Of a stretch of DNA of 64,000 nucleotides, positions 45,943 to 55,917 are shown in pieces (positions within the stretch are counted from its first letter, which is position 1; each line of letters begins with the position of its first letter). The translations under genes were made by a program, and so were the position numbers. The DNA lies in the NCBI RefSeq assembly GCF_021404305.1, contig NZ_JABFTX010000002.1:806001-870000 (forward strand), given 5' to 3'. Origin of the DNA: Billgrantia ethanolica. GTDB taxonomy: Bacteria; Pseudomonadota; Gammaproteobacteria; Pseudomonadales; Halomonadaceae. Under the pieces are notes generated by a model. That model was not told the origin of the DNA. It was given only the letters and a program-made list of their open reading frames with translations, and ran no database searches.

Positions 45943-46521
45943 TCAGGCATCGACGCCTCTGCGACGCAGCAGGACATAGACGGCGCCGGTGCCGCCATCG
46001 CTGTCCCGGGCCGAGCAGAACGCCAGCACCGTCGGCCACTCGCGCAGCCAGGCGTTGACGTGGCTCTTGATCACCGGGTAATCCGCCGTGCTGCCCCACG
46101 CCTTGCCGTGAACCACCAGCACGCAGCGCATGCGACTACCCACCGCCTCCTTGAGAAAGCTTTCCAGCTCCAGGCGCGCCTCGTCGAGGCTGTAGCCGTG
46201 CAGGTCCAGCCCTGCCTCCCAGGCGATCTGGCCGCGCTTCAGCTGACTGCGGGTGCGGTAGGGCAGGTCGGGCAGGGCGAAGTCGAGGAATTCCGAAGGG
46301 CGCACCGGCTCCACGCGGCCATCGCTGGTGCGACTGGCGCTCTCCGTTGTGTCGGCGGCCACCGCCGCAGCGCGACGTTCTGCCGCCGCCGGGTCGCGAC
46401 GCTTGGGCCGCCCCGGGTCGGCACGATTGACGGCAATGCGGCGCACGCCGGCCTCACGCAGTGCCTGGCGAAAGGCGTTGCTGTCGTCGTCATCGTCGTC
46501 GGGGGGGCGGCGTTGGCTCAT
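45943..46521 (-). CDS. Smr-domain protein
   Basis: 192 residues: an acidic start (PPDDDDDDSNAF), a basic linker, a DUF2027-free middle with FLDFALPDLPYRTRSQLKRGQ, and a C-terminal Smr domain with DLHGYSLDEARLELESFL and VVHGKAWGS. Smr domains are nucleases or nucleic-acid binders. It is convergent with the patatin gene and divergent from prmB. The start at 46521 is chosen because earlier frame codons overlap the prmB control region. Confidence 0.88.
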   Translation of the reverse strand: MSQRRPPDDDDDDSNAFRQALREAGVRRIAVNRADPGRPKRRDPAAAERRAAAVAADTTESASRTSDGRVEPVRPSEFLDFALPDLPYRTRSQLKRGQIAWEAGLDLHGYSLDEARLELESFLKEAVGSRMRCVLVVHGKAWGSTADYPVIKSHVNAWLREWPTVLAFCSARDSDGGTGAVYVLLRRRGVDA

Positions 46522-46639
46522 GCGGGGCTCGGGTGGTGTCGTCGAGCGGCCAGTATAACGGCCTGAGCGTGGCTGTGAACCGCCAGTCGCCGCGGGTACA
46601 ATCGGGGCATCGAACCCAACCGACTGTGCAGGACCTTTC

Positions 46640-47590
46640 GTGGCCAACTCCACCGATTCCCGCTCGACCCTGACCCTGGACGACGAGGCGCTGTGTCGCG
46701 ACCTCCTCACGCTGCGCGATTACCTGCGCTGGGCCGCCAGCGAATTTCACCTGGCCGGCCTGCATCATGGCCACGGCACCGACTCCCCCTGGGACGAAGC
46801 CGTGGCGCTGACGCTGGGCGCCTTGCACTTGCCCTGGAACGTCGACCCGGCGGTGCTCGAGGCACGCCTGCTGCCCGTGGAGCGAGCGCGTATCGTCGCG
46901 CTGGTGCGTGAGCGCATCACCTCGCGCCGGCCGCTGCCTTATCTGCTGGGTGAGGCATTCTTCGCCGGTTTTGCCTTCGACGTCGACGAGCGGGTGCTGA
47001 TACCACGTTCGCCCATCGCCGAGCTGATCGAGAGCGGCTTCGCCGCCTGGTTCCCCGAGGAGCCGCCGGCGCGGGTGCTGGATCTATGCACCGGCTCGGG
47101 CTGCATCGGCATCGCCACGGCGCTGCACCTGCCCACCTGCGAGGTGGACCTTTCCGACATCAGCACCGACGCCCTGGCCGTGGCCAGACAGAACATCCAG
47201 CGCCACGACCTGGGCGTTCGGGCGCGGGCGGTGCTCTCCGACCTGTTCGAGGGGCTGGCCGGCCAGAGCTACGATCTGATCGTTTCCAACCCGCCCTACG
47301 TCGATGCCCGCGACCTTGCCACCATGCCCGTCGAGTATCGTCACGAGCCGGCGCTGGCACTCGGCGCCGGGGCCGACGGCCTCGACATCGTGCGCCGTAT
47401 CCTGCGCGAAGCGCGGCGCTACCTGACCGATCACGGCGTGTTGATCGTCGAGGTCGGCAACTCCGATAGTCATCTGGAAGCGGCCTTCCCCGAGGTGCCT
47501 TTCCTGTGGCTCGACTTCGAGCGCGGCGGGCAGGGCGTGTTCGCCCTCACCGCTGCGGAACTCGACGCCCATGCGGCGTCCTTCGCCTGA
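46640..47590 (+). CDS. prmB: Ribosomal protein L3 N5-glutamine methyltransferase
   Basis: 316 residues. PrmB methylates a glutamine of ribosomal protein L3. SAM-binding [17 protein letters not shown] (about 146-162) and the catalytic NPPY (216-219) are present. N-terminal [21 protein letters not shown] matches PrmB rather than PrmC. The start is a GTG. It lies 30 bases upstream of aroC, the usual neighbour. Confidence 0.95.
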   Translation: MANSTDSRSTLTLDDEALCRDLLTLRDYLRWAASEFHLAGLHHGHGTDSPWDEAVALTLGALHLPWNVDPAVLEARLLPVERARIVALVRERITSRRPLPYLLGEAFFAGFAFDVDERVLIPRSPIAELIESGFAAWFPEEPPARVLDLCTGSGCIGIATALHLPTCEVDLSDISTDALAVARQNIQRHDLGVRARAVLSDLFEGLAGQSYDLIVSNPPYVDARDLATMPVEYRHEPALALGAGADGLDIVRRILREARRYLTDHGVLIVEVGNSDSHLEAAFPEVPFLWLDFERGGQGVFALTAAELDAHAASFA

Positions 47591-47620
47591 TCCAACCCTA
47601 CGATATCGGGAGGCACGCCC

Positions 47621-48706
47621 ATGTCCGGCAACACCTTCGGCAAGCTGTTCACCCTCACCACCTTCGGCGAGAGCCACGGCCCGGCGCTAGGCGCCATCGT
47701 CGACGGCTGCCCGCCGGGGCTGCCGCTTAGCGAAGCCGATCTGCAGCACGACCTCGACCGTCGTCGTCCCGGCACTTCGCGGCATACCACCCAGCGTCGC
47801 GAGCCCGATCAGGTGCGCATTCTCTCCGGAGTGTTCGAGGGTGTGACCACCGGCACCGCCATCGGCCTGTTGATCGAGAACACCGATCAGCGCTCCAAGG
47901 ATTACGGCAATATCAAGGATCAGTTCCGTCCCGCCCACGCCGACTACACCTATCACCACAAGTACGGCATTCGCGACTATCGCGGCGGCGGTCGTTCCAG
48001 CGCCCGGGAAACCGCCATGCGCGTGGCCGCCGGCGCCATCGCCAAGAAGTACCTGGCCAGCCAGGGCATCAGCGTGCGCGGCTACATGAGTCAGCTCGGC
48101 CCGCTGGAGATCGCCTTCAAGCAGTGGGAGTCGGTCAACGACAATCCCTTTTTCTGCCCCGACCCCGAGCGCGTACCCGAGCTCGAGGCCTTCATGGACC
48201 AACTGCGTCGCGATCAGGATTCGGTGGGCGCCAAGATCACCGTGGTGGCCGACGGGCTGCCGCCGGGGCTGGGCGAGCCGGTGTTCGATCGCCTGGACGC
48301 CGATCTGGCCCACGCCCTGATGAGCATCAATGCGGTGAAGGGGGTAGAGATCGGCGACGGCTTCGCCGCGGTGGTGCAGCGTGGCAGCGAGCACCGAGAC
48401 GAGATGACGCCCGAGGGGTTTCTCTCCAACCATGCCGGCGGCGTACTCGGCGGTATCTCCTCGGGGCAACCGTTGATTGCGCATCTGGCGCTCAAGCCCA
48501 CTTCCAGCATCACCCTGCCTGGGCGTAGCATCGACGTGAACGGCAACCCGGTCGAGGTGGTGACCAAGGGGCGCCACGATCCCTGTGTGGGCATCCGCGC
48601 CACCCCCATCGCCGAGGCGATGATGGCGCTGACGCTGATGGATCATCTGCTGCGTCACCGGGCGCAGAATGGTGACGTAAGAGTCGAGACGCCGGTCTTG
48701 CGTTGA
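47621..48706 (+). CDS. aroC: Chorismate synthase
   Basis: 361 residues. Converts EPSP to chorismate with reduced FMN. Signatures: [27 protein letters not shown] at the start, [45 protein letters not shown] core (present as [17 protein letters not shown]) and GGISSGQPL. Complete and of normal length, with AGG upstream. Confidence 0.97.
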   Translation: MSGNTFGKLFTLTTFGESHGPALGAIVDGCPPGLPLSEADLQHDLDRRRPGTSRHTTQRREPDQVRILSGVFEGVTTGTAIGLLIENTDQRSKDYGNIKDQFRPAHADYTYHHKYGIRDYRGGGRSSARETAMRVAAGAIAKKYLASQGISVRGYMSQLGPLEIAFKQWESVNDNPFFCPDPERVPELEAFMDQLRRDQDSVGAKITVVADGLPPGLGEPVFDRLDADLAHALMSINAVKGVEIGDGFAAVVQRGSEHRDEMTPEGFLSNHAGGVLGGISSGQPLIAHLALKPTSSITLPGRSIDVNGNPVEVVTKGRHDPCVGIRATPIAEAMMALTLMDHLLRHRAQNGDVRVETPVLR

Positions 48707-48781
48707 GGAGCATCGGCAGCGGGTGCGTTGCGTATTGAGCCGAGTTGCTACACTGAAAGCACACTGAAGCAGAGATGAGCC

Positions 48782-49165
48782 ATGAAGATAAACGTCGAGT
48801 TCGACCTGACGCCCGAGGAGTTTCGTCGTGCCCTGGGCCTGCCCGATGTGGAAGCCTTTCAGCAGGAGCTGCTCAACCGGATCCAGAAGCAGATGGAGTC
48901 CGGTGTCGAGGGGTACGACCCCATGAGTCTGATGAAGCCATTCCTGCAGCAGGGGTTCTCCCAGGACATGAGCCAGGGGCTTTCCCAGGGGCTGGCCAGC
49001 TTCGGCACCTATCAGCAGATGATGCTCGACATGCTGCGCCAGGCCGGTAGCTCGATGGGCAAGGCGACGCAGGAGCCGGCGGCGGAGGCTGAACCCAAGC
49101 GCGCGGAGAAGTCGGCCGGCAAGACGGGAACGGCCAAAGCGAGTTCGCGTTCTCGGCGTAGCTGA
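48782..49165 (+). CDS. DUF6489-like protein upstream of phasin
   Basis: 127 residues. KINVEFDLTPEEFRRALGLPDVEAFQQELLNRIQKQM resembles DUF6489; the middle is Gln/Met-rich and amphipathic (FSQDMSQGLSQGLASFGTYQQMMLDML), and the tail is Ala/Lys/Ser-rich like that of the phasin and PHA-associated proteins. It is encoded 202 bases ahead of the phasin gene in the same direction. Its tail (AKASSRSRRS) parallels that of the phasin (AKATSRKS), hinting at granule association. Function not established. Confidence 0.7.
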   Translation: MKINVEFDLTPEEFRRALGLPDVEAFQQELLNRIQKQMESGVEGYDPMSLMKPFLQQGFSQDMSQGLSQGLASFGTYQQMMLDMLRQAGSSMGKATQEPAAEAEPKRAEKSAGKTGTAKASSRSRRS

Positions 49166-49367
49166 TGCCACAACGGCGCTCTTCGTTCTGCGGCAGTGGA
49201 AGGGTATTGCAGCGAGAGCCTGGTCAGGCTACGATTTGTGCGGTGCAGCATGAGCGCCGCCTCATACCGCGCCCGGCTTCGCGTCGGGTATCGCAGGCGG
49301 CTGAAGATTGACCGATCCCGGTGCGCGCTGCTACCCGCATGTTCACGGTCCACAGGAGGTTGCCCCC

Positions 49368-49796
49368 ATGCAGGACAAGATGCTCGATGAATTCAATCAG
49401 CAGACGCGGCGGTTCTTCGAACCCATGCGCAAGCTCAACTCGCTGATGCTCGGCAATATGGAGAAGATGACCGAGTACCAGCTCGAGGCGATGAAGCGCT
49501 ACAGCCAGATGGGCACCGAGCGCATGCGCAGCGCTTCCGAGATTCGCGATGCCCAGGACCTGCAGGCGTTCGGCGCCCAGCAGGCCGAGATGATGAACGA
49601 ACTCTCGCAGCAGATGATGGAAGATGCACAGGCGCTGGGCGAAATGAGCCAGCAGTTCCGCGCCGAGCTGGAGCAGCTCTTCGGTGAGGTCAGTCAGGAG
49701 CTGAGCGATACGGCCAAGCAGGCGGAAGCGAGTGCCAAGCCGGCTGCATCGACCAAGACCGACGCTCCGGCCAAGGCCACGTCGCGCAAGAGCTGA
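49368..49796 (+). CDS. phaP: Phasin family protein
   Basis: 142 residues, almost entirely helical: FEPMRKLNSLMLGNMEKMTEYQLEAMKRYSQMGTERM followed by glutamine/methionine-rich helix and an Ala/Lys-rich tail. Phasins coat polyhydroxyalkanoate granules and limit their size. AGGAGGT lies eight bases before the ATG. The PHA synthase gene follows at 49926 with a stem-loop in between. Confidence 0.88.
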   Translation: MQDKMLDEFNQQTRRFFEPMRKLNSLMLGNMEKMTEYQLEAMKRYSQMGTERMRSASEIRDAQDLQAFGAQQAEMMNELSQQMMEDAQALGEMSQQFRAELEQLFGEVSQELSDTAKQAEASAKPAASTKTDAPAKATSRKS

Positions 49797-49835
49797 AAGT
49801 CATTCGACCGCTTCGGGGTCGGTAGTCGCCGACCT

Positions 49836-49866
49836 CTCCACGGGGCTGATGTCGCGCTCCGTGGAG
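49836..49866 (+). other. Stem-loop between phasin and PHA synthase genes
   Basis: CTCCACGG (49836-49843) pairs with CCGTGGAG (49859-49866), 15-base loop, no T run. Two smaller pairings (GACC/GGTC near 49805-49820) precede it. Likely an mRNA stability or processing element that lets phasin exceed synthase. Confidence 0.45.
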
Positions 49867-49925
49867 GCGCTCGGTTGGGCGCACGCATCGAATCGAAGAA
49901 GAAGGTTCTCATATAGGAGAGGGCG

Positions 49926-51764
49926 ATGCAGTCAGGGGACGAGGTGTTCTCCCAGGCCGAACTGGAAGAGTGGAACGAGCAGCTCAAGGAGATGGGGCAA
50001 CATTATCAGGCCCTGATGCAGGAACTGCTCGAGCGCATGGCGCCCGATGCAGCCGCCGACTCCATTCAGGCCGACATGCGCGAGGCCTTCCAGGCCGGCG
50101 CCGAGTCGCTGATGCGCAATCCTCAACTGCTGTGGCAGACCCAGGCGCGCCTCATCCAGGACCAGTACCAGCTGTGGCAGCATGGCCTGCAGGCGCTGAA
50201 CGGGAATCTGGGCGAGCCGCTGGTGGCACCACCCAAGAACGACCGACGCTTCAAGGACGAGGCCTGGCAGCAGGAGCCTTTCTATCGTGCCATCCTGCAG
50301 CAGTACCTGCTGTTCTCCGGTGCCGTGGAAGAGCTCGTCGAGCAGCTCGACGGCCTGCCCGAGAAGCAGAAGCGCAATCTGGCGTTCTATGCCCGCCAGA
50401 TGGTCAATGCCATGGCGCCGACCAACTTCGTCACCACCAACCCCGAGGTGATGCGCCGTACCCTGGAGACCAAGGGCCAGAACCTGATAGAGGGTCTGGC
50501 CCAGCTGCGCCGTGACCTGGCCAACTCCGCCGATGGGCTCAACGTGGCCATGACCGACCGCAGCGCCTTCGAAATCGGGCGCAACATCGCCGTGACGCCC
50601 GGCTACGTGGTCTACGAGAACGAGCTGATCCAGCTGATCCAGTACACACCGACCACCGATACGGTGTTCAAGACTCCGCTGCTGATCGTGCCGCCCTGGA
50701 TCAACAAGTACTACATCCTCGACCTGCGTCAGGACAACTCGCTGGTGAAGTGGCTGGTGGATCAGGGTCATACCGTGTTCCTGATCTCCTGGCGCAACCC
50801 GGGCCCGGCGCAGCGCGACCTGAGCTGGGCCGACTACATGCAGATGGGACCGATCGCCGCCATGGAGGCCATCGAGCAGGCCTGCGGCGAGAAGTCGGTC
50901 AACCTGCTCAGCTACTGCATCGGTGGCACCCTGACCGCTTCTACCGTGGCCTATCTGACCAGCACCCGGCGCGGGCGCAAGGTCAAGTCGGTCACCTACA
51001 TGGCCACGCTGCAGGACTTCCGCGATCCCGGCGAGCTCGGCGTACTGCTCAGCGAGCCGATCCTGCAGGGGATCGAGGCACGCATGGAGCAGGACGGCTA
51101 CCTCGATGGCCGCTCCATGGCCTATACCTTCAACCTGCTGCGCGAGAACGACCTGTTCTGGTCCTTCTATGTCAGTAACTACCTGAAGGGCGAGAATCCG
51201 GCGCCGTTCGACCTGCTCTACTGGAATACCGACGGCACCAACCTGCCGGCCGGCACCCATGGCTGGTACCTGCGCCACATGTACCTGGAGAATCGTCTGG
51301 TGGAACCCGGCGGCATCGAGCTGGATGGGGTCAAGATCGACCTGCGCAAGATCTCCACGCCGAGCTACTTCGTCTCCACCCGCGAGGACCACATCGCCAA
51401 GTGGAACAGCACCTATTACGGTGCGCTGCTGCCCAAGGGGCCGGTCACCTTCGTGCTGGGCGGTTCCGGCCACATCGCCGGTATCGTCAACCCGCCTGCG
51501 CGCAACAAGTACGGCTACTGGACCAACGGCGAGCTGCCCGACGATCACGAAACCTGGCTTGCCGGTGCCGAGTTCCACGAGGGCTCCTGGTGGCCTCACT
51601 GGCAGCAGTGGATGACCGCAGGCGGTTACGCCGATGCCGACAAGATGGTGCCGGCACGCCAGCCGGGCGAGGGCGAGCTCAAGCTGCTGGAAGAGGCGCC
51701 GGGGCGCTACGTGCGCATGACCATTCCCGAGGTGCTGGGCGAGGTGCCGGCCAAGCCGGAGTGA
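49926..51764 (+). CDS. phaC: Class I polyhydroxyalkanoate synthase
   Basis: 612 residues. Polymerises (R)-3-hydroxyacyl-CoA into PHA. The alpha/beta-hydrolase core has the catalytic cysteine in SYCIGGTL (Cys331), an Asp in REDHIAKW and a His in GGSGHIAGI. The residue two before the cysteine is Ser, whereas most class I enzymes have Gly (G-x-C-x-G). I recall Halomonas PhaC having this form. Start preceded by AGGAGAGGG. The phaAB genes are not nearby, as is common in halomonads. Confidence 0.96.
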   Translation: MQSGDEVFSQAELEEWNEQLKEMGQHYQALMQELLERMAPDAAADSIQADMREAFQAGAESLMRNPQLLWQTQARLIQDQYQLWQHGLQALNGNLGEPLVAPPKNDRRFKDEAWQQEPFYRAILQQYLLFSGAVEELVEQLDGLPEKQKRNLAFYARQMVNAMAPTNFVTTNPEVMRRTLETKGQNLIEGLAQLRRDLANSADGLNVAMTDRSAFEIGRNIAVTPGYVVYENELIQLIQYTPTTDTVFKTPLLIVPPWINKYYILDLRQDNSLVKWLVDQGHTVFLISWRNPGPAQRDLSWADYMQMGPIAAMEAIEQACGEKSVNLLSYCIGGTLTASTVAYLTSTRRGRKVKSVTYMATLQDFRDPGELGVLLSEPILQGIEARMEQDGYLDGRSMAYTFNLLRENDLFWSFYVSNYLKGENPAPFDLLYWNTDGTNLPAGTHGWYLRHMYLENRLVEPGGIELDGVKIDLRKISTPSYFVSTREDHIAKWNSTYYGALLPKGPVTFVLGGSGHIAGIVNPPARNKYGYWTNGELPDDHETWLAGAEFHEGSWWPHWQQWMTAGGYADADKMVPARQPGEGELKLLEEAPGRYVRMTIPEVLGEVPAKPE

Positions 51765-51784
51765 TCCACCACTGCCCAACGCAA

Positions 51785-51808
51785 CGAGGCCCGCTGATGC
51801 GGGCCTCG
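51785..51808. terminator. Bidirectional hairpin between phaC and lnt
   Basis: Ten-bp perfect stem CGAGGCCCGC/GCGGGCCTCG with a TGAT loop. A short A/T stretch lies on either side, but the nearest T run (TTTT) is 12 bases away on the plus side. Confidence 0.7.
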
Positions 51809-51834
51809 TCGTTGATTGGGTTTTCTGATAGAGC

Positions 51835-53313
51835 CTAGAGCCGCCGTCGGCGGCGCTCTGGCAACCTCAGTCCCGGCAGCACCAGCAGTGCGCTGAGCAG
51901 CCACACCGGCCAACTGCCAGTGCGGGTGAAGGGCGTCAGACCCTGCATCGGTACGGCTTCGGCGAGCAGCGCCACGGTCTCGAACTGAGGTGCTCTGGCC
52001 ACTACCTGACCGTACTGGTCGATCACGGCGGTGACCCCGTTGCTGGTGGCGCGCACCACGTAGCGGCCGTTCTCAAGCGCCCGCAGGCGGGCCATCTGCA
52101 AGTGCTGCAGCGGGCCGATCGACTCGCCGAACCAGGTATCGTTGGATACCGTCAGCAGCAATTCGCTGTCGCGGGCCTGTTGTGCCACCAGATCGGCGTA
52201 GATGATCTCGTAGCAGATGGCGTTGCCGATCACCGTACCGGCAGCACGGATCGGTCCCTGCCCCGAGGGGCCGGGGGTCATTGCCGGCATCGGCAGGTCG
52301 AAGAAGGCGATGGTGCCGCGCAGCCAGCGCTCCAATGGCAGGTACTCACCGAACGGCACGAGATGAGCCTTGCGGTACTCACCCTCGGCATTGCCCAGCC
52401 CGATCACGCTGTTGTAGTAGAGCCCGCGTCCTTCACGCTGGAGGATGCCAGTGAGCAGGGCGCTGCCTGGCGCCAGGTGGGCCTGGGCCCTGGCCAGCAG
52501 CGGCTCGGCCTCGTCTTCGAACATCGGCAGAGCCGCCTCGGGCCAGACGATCAGGTCGGCATCGTCGGCGTAGGCCTGGGTCATCTCCAGGTAGGTATTG
52601 GCGGCAATACGCTGGCCCTCTGGGGTCCACTTGATCAACTGGTCGAGGTTGCCCTGCAGCAGGGCGACCCGAAGCGGCTCGCCTGCCGGCTCGGTCCACT
52701 GGATCGGCAGCACCAGCGGGACCAGCCACATGGCGGCGATGGGTGCGGCCGCCCACCAGCGCCGACGCAGGAACTCCGCCCCCAGAGCACCGCTGAGCGC
52801 AACGATCAGCGAGAGCAGGTAGACACCGCCAATGGGCGCCCACGGCGCCAGCGGCGAATCGACCTGAGAGCTGCCCAGCAGCAGCCACGGAAAGCCGGTG
52901 AACAGCCAGGTGCGCAGCCACTCGCCCAGCACCCAGGCGCCGGCGAAGGTGAGGAAGGCCAGGCGTGGGCCACACACCAGGCGGTAGAGCCATAGCGCCG
53001 CGGCAACGAACAGCGCCATGGCACAGACGAACAGCACGGTGAGGAAGAGCGCCAGCGGCATCCCGGTGTAGCCGTAGTCGTGGATCGACACGTAAACCCA
53101 GGAAGCGCCGGAGCCGAACAGGCCGACCCCGTAGCACCAGCCGAGGAAGGCGGCCTGGCGCGCCCCCAGGGGGCTAATCGCCCAGTAGACGAGCCCTGCG
53201 GCCAGCGGTCCCAGCCACCACAGCTCATAGGGCGAGGCAGTCAGCGTGGTCAGAACGCCAGCAACGAGCGCGGCCAGATAGCCGATGACGGGCGTCGGAC
53301 GTGTATTTTTCAT
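51835..53313 (-). CDS. lnt: Apolipoprotein N-acyltransferase
   Basis: 492 residues, inner membrane. About six N-terminal helices, then a nitrilase-like periplasmic domain: IVWPEAALP (catalytic Glu), YRKAHLVPFGEYLPL (Lys) and ICYEIIY (Cys), and a last helix. It adds the third acyl chain to lipoproteins, including the Sel1 lipoprotein of this window. Two close ATGs are possible; I use 53313, 12 bases inside another at 53325, because the AGGA site is better spaced. It follows corC after 15-27 bases. Confidence 0.95.
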   Translation of the reverse strand: MKNTRPTPVIGYLAALVAGVLTTLTASPYELWWLGPLAAGLVYWAISPLGARQAAFLGWCYGVGLFGSGASWVYVSIHDYGYTGMPLALFLTVLFVCAMALFVAAALWLYRLVCGPRLAFLTFAGAWVLGEWLRTWLFTGFPWLLLGSSQVDSPLAPWAPIGGVYLLSLIVALSGALGAEFLRRRWWAAAPIAAMWLVPLVLPIQWTEPAGEPLRVALLQGNLDQLIKWTPEGQRIAANTYLEMTQAYADDADLIVWPEAALPMFEDEAEPLLARAQAHLAPGSALLTGILQREGRGLYYNSVIGLGNAEGEYRKAHLVPFGEYLPLERWLRGTIAFFDLPMPAMTPGPSGQGPIRAAGTVIGNAICYEIIYADLVAQQARDSELLLTVSNDTWFGESIGPLQHLQMARLRALENGRYVVRATSNGVTAVIDQYGQVVARAPQFETVALLAEAVPMQGLTPFTRTGSWPVWLLSALLVLPGLRLPERRRRRL

Positions 53314-53340
53314 GAGAGTTGGCATCCTGAGACAGCCGAA

Positions 53341-54216
53341 TCAATCCTGGGGTGGCGTTGCTTCGTCCTGCAGCACGGCTTCCAGCAGGCGTATTCGCCG
53401 ATTGTCTGCATTGAGCACGGTGAAGCGCCAGCCGCCGAGCTCGGTGTGCTCACCGCGCCCGGGTAGGTGGCCGAAGCGCTGCATCACCAGTCCTCCGACG
53501 GTATCGAACTCGTCGTCGGAGAAGCGCGTGCCGAAGCGCTCGTTGAAATCCTCGATCGGGGTCAATGCACGAATCGCGTAGCGCCCCTCGCCGAGGGTGC
53601 GGATGTCGTCATCCTCGTCAGTGTCGTGTTCATCTTCGATGTCGCCGACGATCTGTTCGAGAATGTCTTCGATGGTGACGATACCGGCGGTGCCGCCGTA
53701 CTCATCGACCACTACCGCCATGTGGTTGTGAGTGTCGCGAAACTCCTTGAGCAGGCTGTTGAGCCGCTTCGACTCCGGCACGAACATGGCCGGGCGCAGC
53801 ACGTCCTCGAGCGAGAAGCGCTCGCGCTCCTCGGCGGGGCGGTTGAGCAGCTTCAGCAGATCCTTGACCAGCAGCAGGCCCTTGACCTCGTCGAGGTTTT
53901 CGCCGATGACCGGGTAGCGCGAATGACCGGTCTCGTTGATCAGGGCCAGGTACTCCTCGGCGGGCTGATCCACGGCGATGGCGGCCACCTGGGAGCGCGG
54001 GATCAGCACCTCACGAACCTGCTGGTCGCTGATCTGCAGGGCGCCTTCGATGATCATCATGGCGTCCTGGTCCAGCTTGAGGCGGGTGGCCGCCTCGCGC
54101 AGGAACTCCATCAGCTCCTCCCGCGAGCTGGGGCCTTCGCTATCCCCCGAGAGGGCGCCGAGCAGTTTGTCGAGCCACGACCTTCCGCTTTGGCTGCTCG
54201 TTCGGTCTTCACTCAT
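53341..54216 (-). CDS. corC: CorC/HlyC-family CBS protein
   Basis: 291 residues: two CBS domains ([27 protein letters not shown] and [44 protein letters not shown]) and a C-terminal CorC_HlyC domain ([28 protein letters not shown]). Associated with Mg/Co efflux. It lacks the membrane DUF21 part, as in YbeX. Usual order ybeZ-ybeY-ybeX-lnt is kept. Confidence 0.93.
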   Translation of the reverse strand: MSEDRTSSQSGRSWLDKLLGALSGDSEGPSSREELMEFLREAATRLKLDQDAMMIIEGALQISDQQVREVLIPRSQVAAIAVDQPAEEYLALINETGHSRYPVIGENLDEVKGLLLVKDLLKLLNRPAEERERFSLEDVLRPAMFVPESKRLNSLLKEFRDTHNHMAVVVDEYGGTAGIVTIEDILEQIVGDIEDEHDTDEDDDIRTLGEGRYAIRALTPIEDFNERFGTRFSDDEFDTVGGLVMQRFGHLPGRGEHTELGGWRFTVLNADNRRIRLLEAVLQDEATPPQD

Positions 54217-54218
54217 CG

Positions 54219-54725
54219 CTAGAGTCTCTCGTCCATGCTGTCGTCTTGTTGTTCGGGGTGATCCGCCGTATAGGGGTCGGCGATGCCGAAGTCCGCCAGG
54301 ATGTCACGCTCGAGCTGCTCCATCGCCTCGGCTTCCTCCACCTCGAGGTGATCGTGACCGAGCAGGTGCAGCATGCCGTGCACCACCAGATGGGCATAGT
54401 GATGTTCGAGATGCTTGGACTGCTCGGCGGCTTCGCGTACCACCACCGGGTGGCACAGTACCAGATCGCCGAGCAGCGGCAGCGGGATGCCGGGCGGGCC
54501 ATCGAAGGGAAAGGAGAGCACGTTGGTCGGCTTGTCGCGACCGCGGTAGTCGCGATTCAGCGCCTGGCCTTCATCGGCGTCGACGAAGCGCACGGTGACC
54601 TCGTGGCGCGTCTCCCCAGGGAAGCGCACCAGCACCGCGGCGATCCAGCCCTCCAGCGCAGCCTGCGCCGGCAACTCCCGGTCGGCTAGTGCAATCTGGC
54701 GGTCGACGATGGGCGCCGGGATCAT
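54219..54725 (-). CDS. ybeY: Endoribonuclease YbeY
   Basis: 168 residues. The zinc motif [11 protein letters not shown] is intact, and [29 protein letters not shown] is the family core. YbeY is needed for 16S rRNA 3'-end processing and 70S quality control. Its start overlaps the ybeZ stop by four bases (ATGA); two bases separate it from corC. Confidence 0.96.
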   Translation of the reverse strand: MIPAPIVDRQIALADRELPAQAALEGWIAAVLVRFPGETRHEVTVRFVDADEGQALNRDYRGRDKPTNVLSFPFDGPPGIPLPLLGDLVLCHPVVVREAAEQSKHLEHHYAHLVVHGMLHLLGHDHLEVEEAEAMEQLERDILADFGIADPYTADHPEQQDDSMDERL

Positions 54726-55813
54726 TTTTCGCCGCCGTCCCTGTTGCGCTCACGCTCCTGACGCAGGGCTTCGCGCTCCCGTTCGCGGGCTTCGCGGCGG
54801 GCGCGTTCCTGCACTTCCTGCTCGGCCTCGAAGCTCTCGTAGGCTTCGATGATGCGCTGCACCAGCGGATGTCGCACCACGTCCTTGGCGGCGAAATGCG
54901 TCACCCCGATGCCGGCGGTACCCCTGAGCACCTCGAGCACCTGGATCAGCCCGGAGCTCTGGCCGCGGGGCAGGTCGACCTGAGTCACGTCGCCGGTGAT
55001 CACCGCGGTGGAGCCGAAGCCGATGCGGGTCAGGAACATCTTCATCTGCTCGCGGGTGGTGTTCTGGCTCTCGTCGAGAATGATGAAGGCGTTGTTCAGG
55101 GTGCGCCCGCGCATGTAGGCCAGCGGAGCGATCTCGATCACCTGGCGCTCGATCAGCTTGCCCACCTGCTCGAAGCCGAGCATCTCGTAGAGCGCATCGT
55201 AGAGCGGGCGCAGGTAGGGGTCGATCTTCTGGGCCAGATCGCCCGGCAGAAAGCCGAGCTTTTCGCCCGCTTCCACGGCGGGGCGTACCAGCAAAATGCG
55301 ACGCACCTCCTGCTGGTTGAGCGCTTCCACCGCCGCGGCCACTGCCAGGTAGGTCTTGCCGGTGCCGGCCGGGCCGATGCCGAAGTTGATGTCGTGCTGA
55401 CGAATGCTCGCGACGTAGTTCTGCTGGTTCTGCCCGCGGGGCTTGATCAGTACCTTGGGCGTACGCAGCAGCACCTCGCCGTCGACGGGGCCTTCCTCTT
55501 CGTCCAGCGCTTCACGCCCCGACTCCTGCAGGAACAGATGCACGGTATCCGGTGACAGCGGGCTGGCTTCGGCCTCGCGATAGAGGTGCTCCAGCACGTT
55601 GGCGGCGGCCTTGACTCGATGGCCGGGACCGGCCAGTTGAAAGACGTTGCCGCGGTTGCGCAGGGTGACGCCGAGGCGTGACTCGACCTGTTTGAGGTGC
55701 TCGTCCCTTTGGCCGCAAAGGTTGGCGAGACGCTGTGGATCGTTGGGCTCGAGGCTCAAGGTGATGATGCGGTTGGCCTGTGCGGCGTGTTGACTCAAGG
55801 TGTCGGAATCCAT
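54722..55813 (-). CDS. ybeZ: PhoH-like ATPase YbeZ
   Basis: 363 residues. P-loop [55 protein letters not shown] and Walker [28 protein letters not shown] are characteristic of PhoH-family ATPases, which partner YbeY. A basic and acidic tail extends beyond the domain. Encoded just ahead of ybeY with a four-base overlap. Confidence 0.95.
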   Translation of the reverse strand: MDSDTLSQHAAQANRIITLSLEPNDPQRLANLCGQRDEHLKQVESRLGVTLRNRGNVFQLAGPGHRVKAAANVLEHLYREAEASPLSPDTVHLFLQESGREALDEEEGPVDGEVLLRTPKVLIKPRGQNQQNYVASIRQHDINFGIGPAGTGKTYLAVAAAVEALNQQEVRRILLVRPAVEAGEKLGFLPGDLAQKIDPYLRPLYDALYEMLGFEQVGKLIERQVIEIAPLAYMRGRTLNNAFIILDESQNTTREQMKMFLTRIGFGSTAVITGDVTQVDLPRGQSSGLIQVLEVLRGTAGIGVTHFAAKDVVRHPLVQRIIEAYESFEAEQEVQERARREAREREREALRQERERNRDGGEK

Positions 55814-55840
55814 GCGTTGCGTGTATTGGCTCCCAGCTTA

Positions 55841-55863
55841 ATGCCCTGCCTTTCGGCAGGGCA
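55841..55863 (-). terminator. Hairpin between miaB and ybeZ
   Basis: Nine-bp stem TGCCCTGCC/GGCAGGGCA with a 4-base loop (55842-55863). On the minus strand it is not followed by a T run, so it may attenuate rather than stop transcription into ybeZ. Confidence 0.45.
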
Positions 55864-55917
55864 ATGCTTTCCACTCACGTTGCCCGTCGGGGGGTCGTAG
55901 AGAGTGCCTGTCTGCCC

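Noticed and set aside
49932..51779. 615-codon antisense frame over phaC
   Set aside because: Mirrors a clear PHA synthase; low-complexity composition and no ribosome-binding site.
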